In this document: positions 62,773-64,000 of the stretch, in pieces
Numbering within the stretch: the stretch's first letter is position 1
How the letters are laid out: each line of letters starts with the position of its first letter
DNA from: Spirochaeta isovalerica
GTDB lineage: Bacteria; Spirochaetota; Spirochaetia; DSM-2461
Assembly (NCBI RefSeq): GCF_014207565.1
Contig: NZ_JACHGJ010000001.1
Location: 62,001 to 126,000, forward strand
Reading direction: 5' to 3'
Length of the DNA stretch: 64,000 nt
Notes under the pieces: model-generated
Databases searched by the model: none
Seen by the model: the letters and a program-made list of their open reading frames with translations, nothing else
Told to the model about the DNA's origin: nothing
Translations under genes and position numbers: made by a program

Positions 62773-64000
62773 ATGAATATGAAAAAAGTCATTTTACTCC
62801 CACTCTTACTGATCACCTGTTTCTCTTTTCTCAACGCTTCACCTACTATTGAAGCGCGAATTGACGATGTCTCTTATGATATAGGTGATATCGTAACCGT
62901 AAGAATAAAAATAGACGACAATCCGGGCATTAAAGGATTGTTTTTCGATCTTTCATACGATAGTCAGAAAATGACATTCCTGGACTTCTCTGAAAGCCTT
63001 CTTCTTCAGAGGATTTATGAAGAGAACAAGCTCTTGTATGCTCATACGAATAACCAGGCTTCTCTGGAGCTCGGCGGGCATGTAATAGTCTCATGGTTCA
63101 TAACAGAAAAAGGTAAAACTTCGCTTGAAGAAGGAACGTTTGCGGAAATACGCTTCAGAGTCAAAGAACGGGGGCTTTCGGAGGAATCGTTTCAATTCAG
63201 TTTCTCGAACAACAAAGCAGTTGATATCGATTCTGCTGAGATTTCACAGGCTGTCTGGCAGGATTCTGCAGCGTTTATCTTATATAATTCAGGTCTATCC
63301 AGTTTTGTGGACATAGTCTCCCCAAGAAATAATGAAGTCGTTTATAGTGATTCAATAATTCTTGATGCTTTATTTACAGACGGTACAGGATACAAACTTA
63401 TAGCGGCAAATGATGCCAATAATTACATTTCAAGTCAGATAGATGGAACATCAGGCTCAGTGGTAGATTTACCCATACCTGTCATTGATGGAACAAACCA
63501 GATCGAATTGTCTCTGTTTGATCAGTCAGGAGAAAGAATAGCCCGGGACCAGATCAATGTAATCAAATCTTCGGACAGCAAATTTGTTAAAATAGTTAGC
63601 CCGGCCAATCACTCTCTTGTTAATACCAATATGGTTAAAGTCATTGTCTCTTCTGCTTTTGAAAATCCGAAAGTCAATGGTCTATCCATGGAAGCCCTTG
63701 GCGAATTTGATCAGCAGAACAGAGGCAACACTCTGTTTTTCAAAAACTTCTACTTAAAAGAAGGTTTTAATACTCTTACAGTAGAAGTCCAAAACGAGGG
63801 AGCCATTTATACCGATGAGATTGATATTTATTACCATAAAGATGATTCGGTTTTCCGCTTTGTATCGCCCGGAGCAGAGTCGGTTATAAAAATCACCGAT
63901 GATTTAACTGTTCCTGTAAAAGGGGAGATAAGCTCAAGAATTGATGATACCTATCTGGAAAATACTGTACACATCCAGGCCGTATATCACCCACGAAATA
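62773..64000 (+). CDS. Exported cohesin-like domain protein, 3' end outside window
   Basis: From ATG 62773 the frame stays open to the last base (409 codons), so the gene is truncated by the window edge. GAGGA at 62761-62765 is the ribosome site. A signal peptide (residues 4-22, SFLNAS) precedes a cohesin-like domain (residues ~25-140: DIGDIVTVRIKIDDNPGIKG, LFFDLSYDSQKM, LEEGTFAEIRFRV), which in other bacteria binds dockerins or acts as a surface Ig-like module. Later residues show repeated IVSP-type Ig-like modules (VDIVSPRNNEVVYSD, VKIVSPANHSLVN, FRFVSPGAESV). It looks like a large surface protein. Confidence 0.8.
   Translation, partial: MNMKKVILLPLLLITCFSFLNASPTIEARIDDVSYDIGDIVTVRIKIDDNPGIKGLFFDLSYDSQKMTFLDFSESLLLQRIYEENKLLYAHTNNQASLELGGHVIVSWFITEKGKTSLEEGTFAEIRFRVKERGLSEESFQFSFSNNKAVDIDSAEISQAVWQDSAAFILYNSGLSSFVDIVSPRNNEVVYSDSIILDALFTDGTGYKLIAANDANNYISSQIDGTSGSVVDLPIPVIDGTNQIELSLFDQSGERIARDQINVIKSSDSKFVKIVSPANHSLVNTNMVKVIVSSAFENPKVNGLSMEALGEFDQQNRGNTLFFKNFYLKEGFNTLTVEVQNEGAIYTDEIDIYYHKDDSVFRFVSPGAESVIKITDDLTVPVKGEISSRIDDTYLENTVHIQAVYHPRN

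Overview
The window most likely comes from the chromosome of a free-living spirochaete (Spirochaetota, Spirochaeta or Oceanispirochaeta-like). The genus is an inference. The signs are a UPF0164-type barrel joined to Ig-like modules and an OmpA domain, a DUF6062 protein, many signal-peptide lipoproteins, HAMP/GAF/SpoIIE phosphatases, a tandem cyclic-nucleotide-domain regulator, and a decayed integrase whose N-terminus resembles spirochaete phage integrases. Genes are densely packed on both strands, often overlapping by a few bases. GC is moderate, with more AT-rich sequence after about 60.2 kb.

Layout. 1-3.3 kb: an envelope operon with a truncated TPR/coiled-coil protein, a small barrel protein and a delta-60 repeat lipoprotein. 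3.3-7.4 kb (minus): murB-mgtE-GSCFA-hydrolase operon. 7.5-12.1 kb: cysS, then an ECF sigma/anti-sigma pair and two exported proteins, one a TIG/transglutaminase. 12.2-20.5 kb: glyA, a Crp-like regulator with two cNMP domains, ettA with an exported degenerate PCMT-like protein, arfB and valS. 20.7-25.0 kb: a four-gene operon of two PTS EIIA proteins and two cation transporters, with CBS domains in two of them. 25-42 kb: metabolic and housekeeping genes (glycerate kinase, nitrilase-like protein, Mrp-DUF971, pckA, SRAP, nucleotidase, aspartate kinase, glnS, psuK-psuG, kbl). 42-47 kb: two adjacent SpoIIE-type phosphatases. 47-60 kb: apbE, a methyltransferase, a 1382-residue modular envelope protein, a TPR-GAF-GGDEF cyclase, and an exported GH13 amylase with its partner.

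60-64 kb: tRNA-Gly(TCC) with its own promoter and terminator is followed by a partial copy of its 3' end, then by a frameshifted N-terminal fragment of a tyrosine recombinase. This is the classic scar of tRNA-targeted integration. Beyond it lie three exported proteins: one with a phage tail-collar domain, one FN3-like lipoprotein, and one cohesin-like protein that runs off the window.

The most unusual items are the integration scar, the EIIA/CBS cation-transport operon, a probable stand-alone small transcript at 25.9-26.05 kb, two Shine-Dalgarno-sequestering inverted repeats (psuK and the SRAP gene), and two exported or membrane-anchored proteins that look like pseudoenzymes. No CRISPR array, intact prophage, insertion sequence or rRNA operon is visible. 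All family calls come from reading motifs, without database searches.
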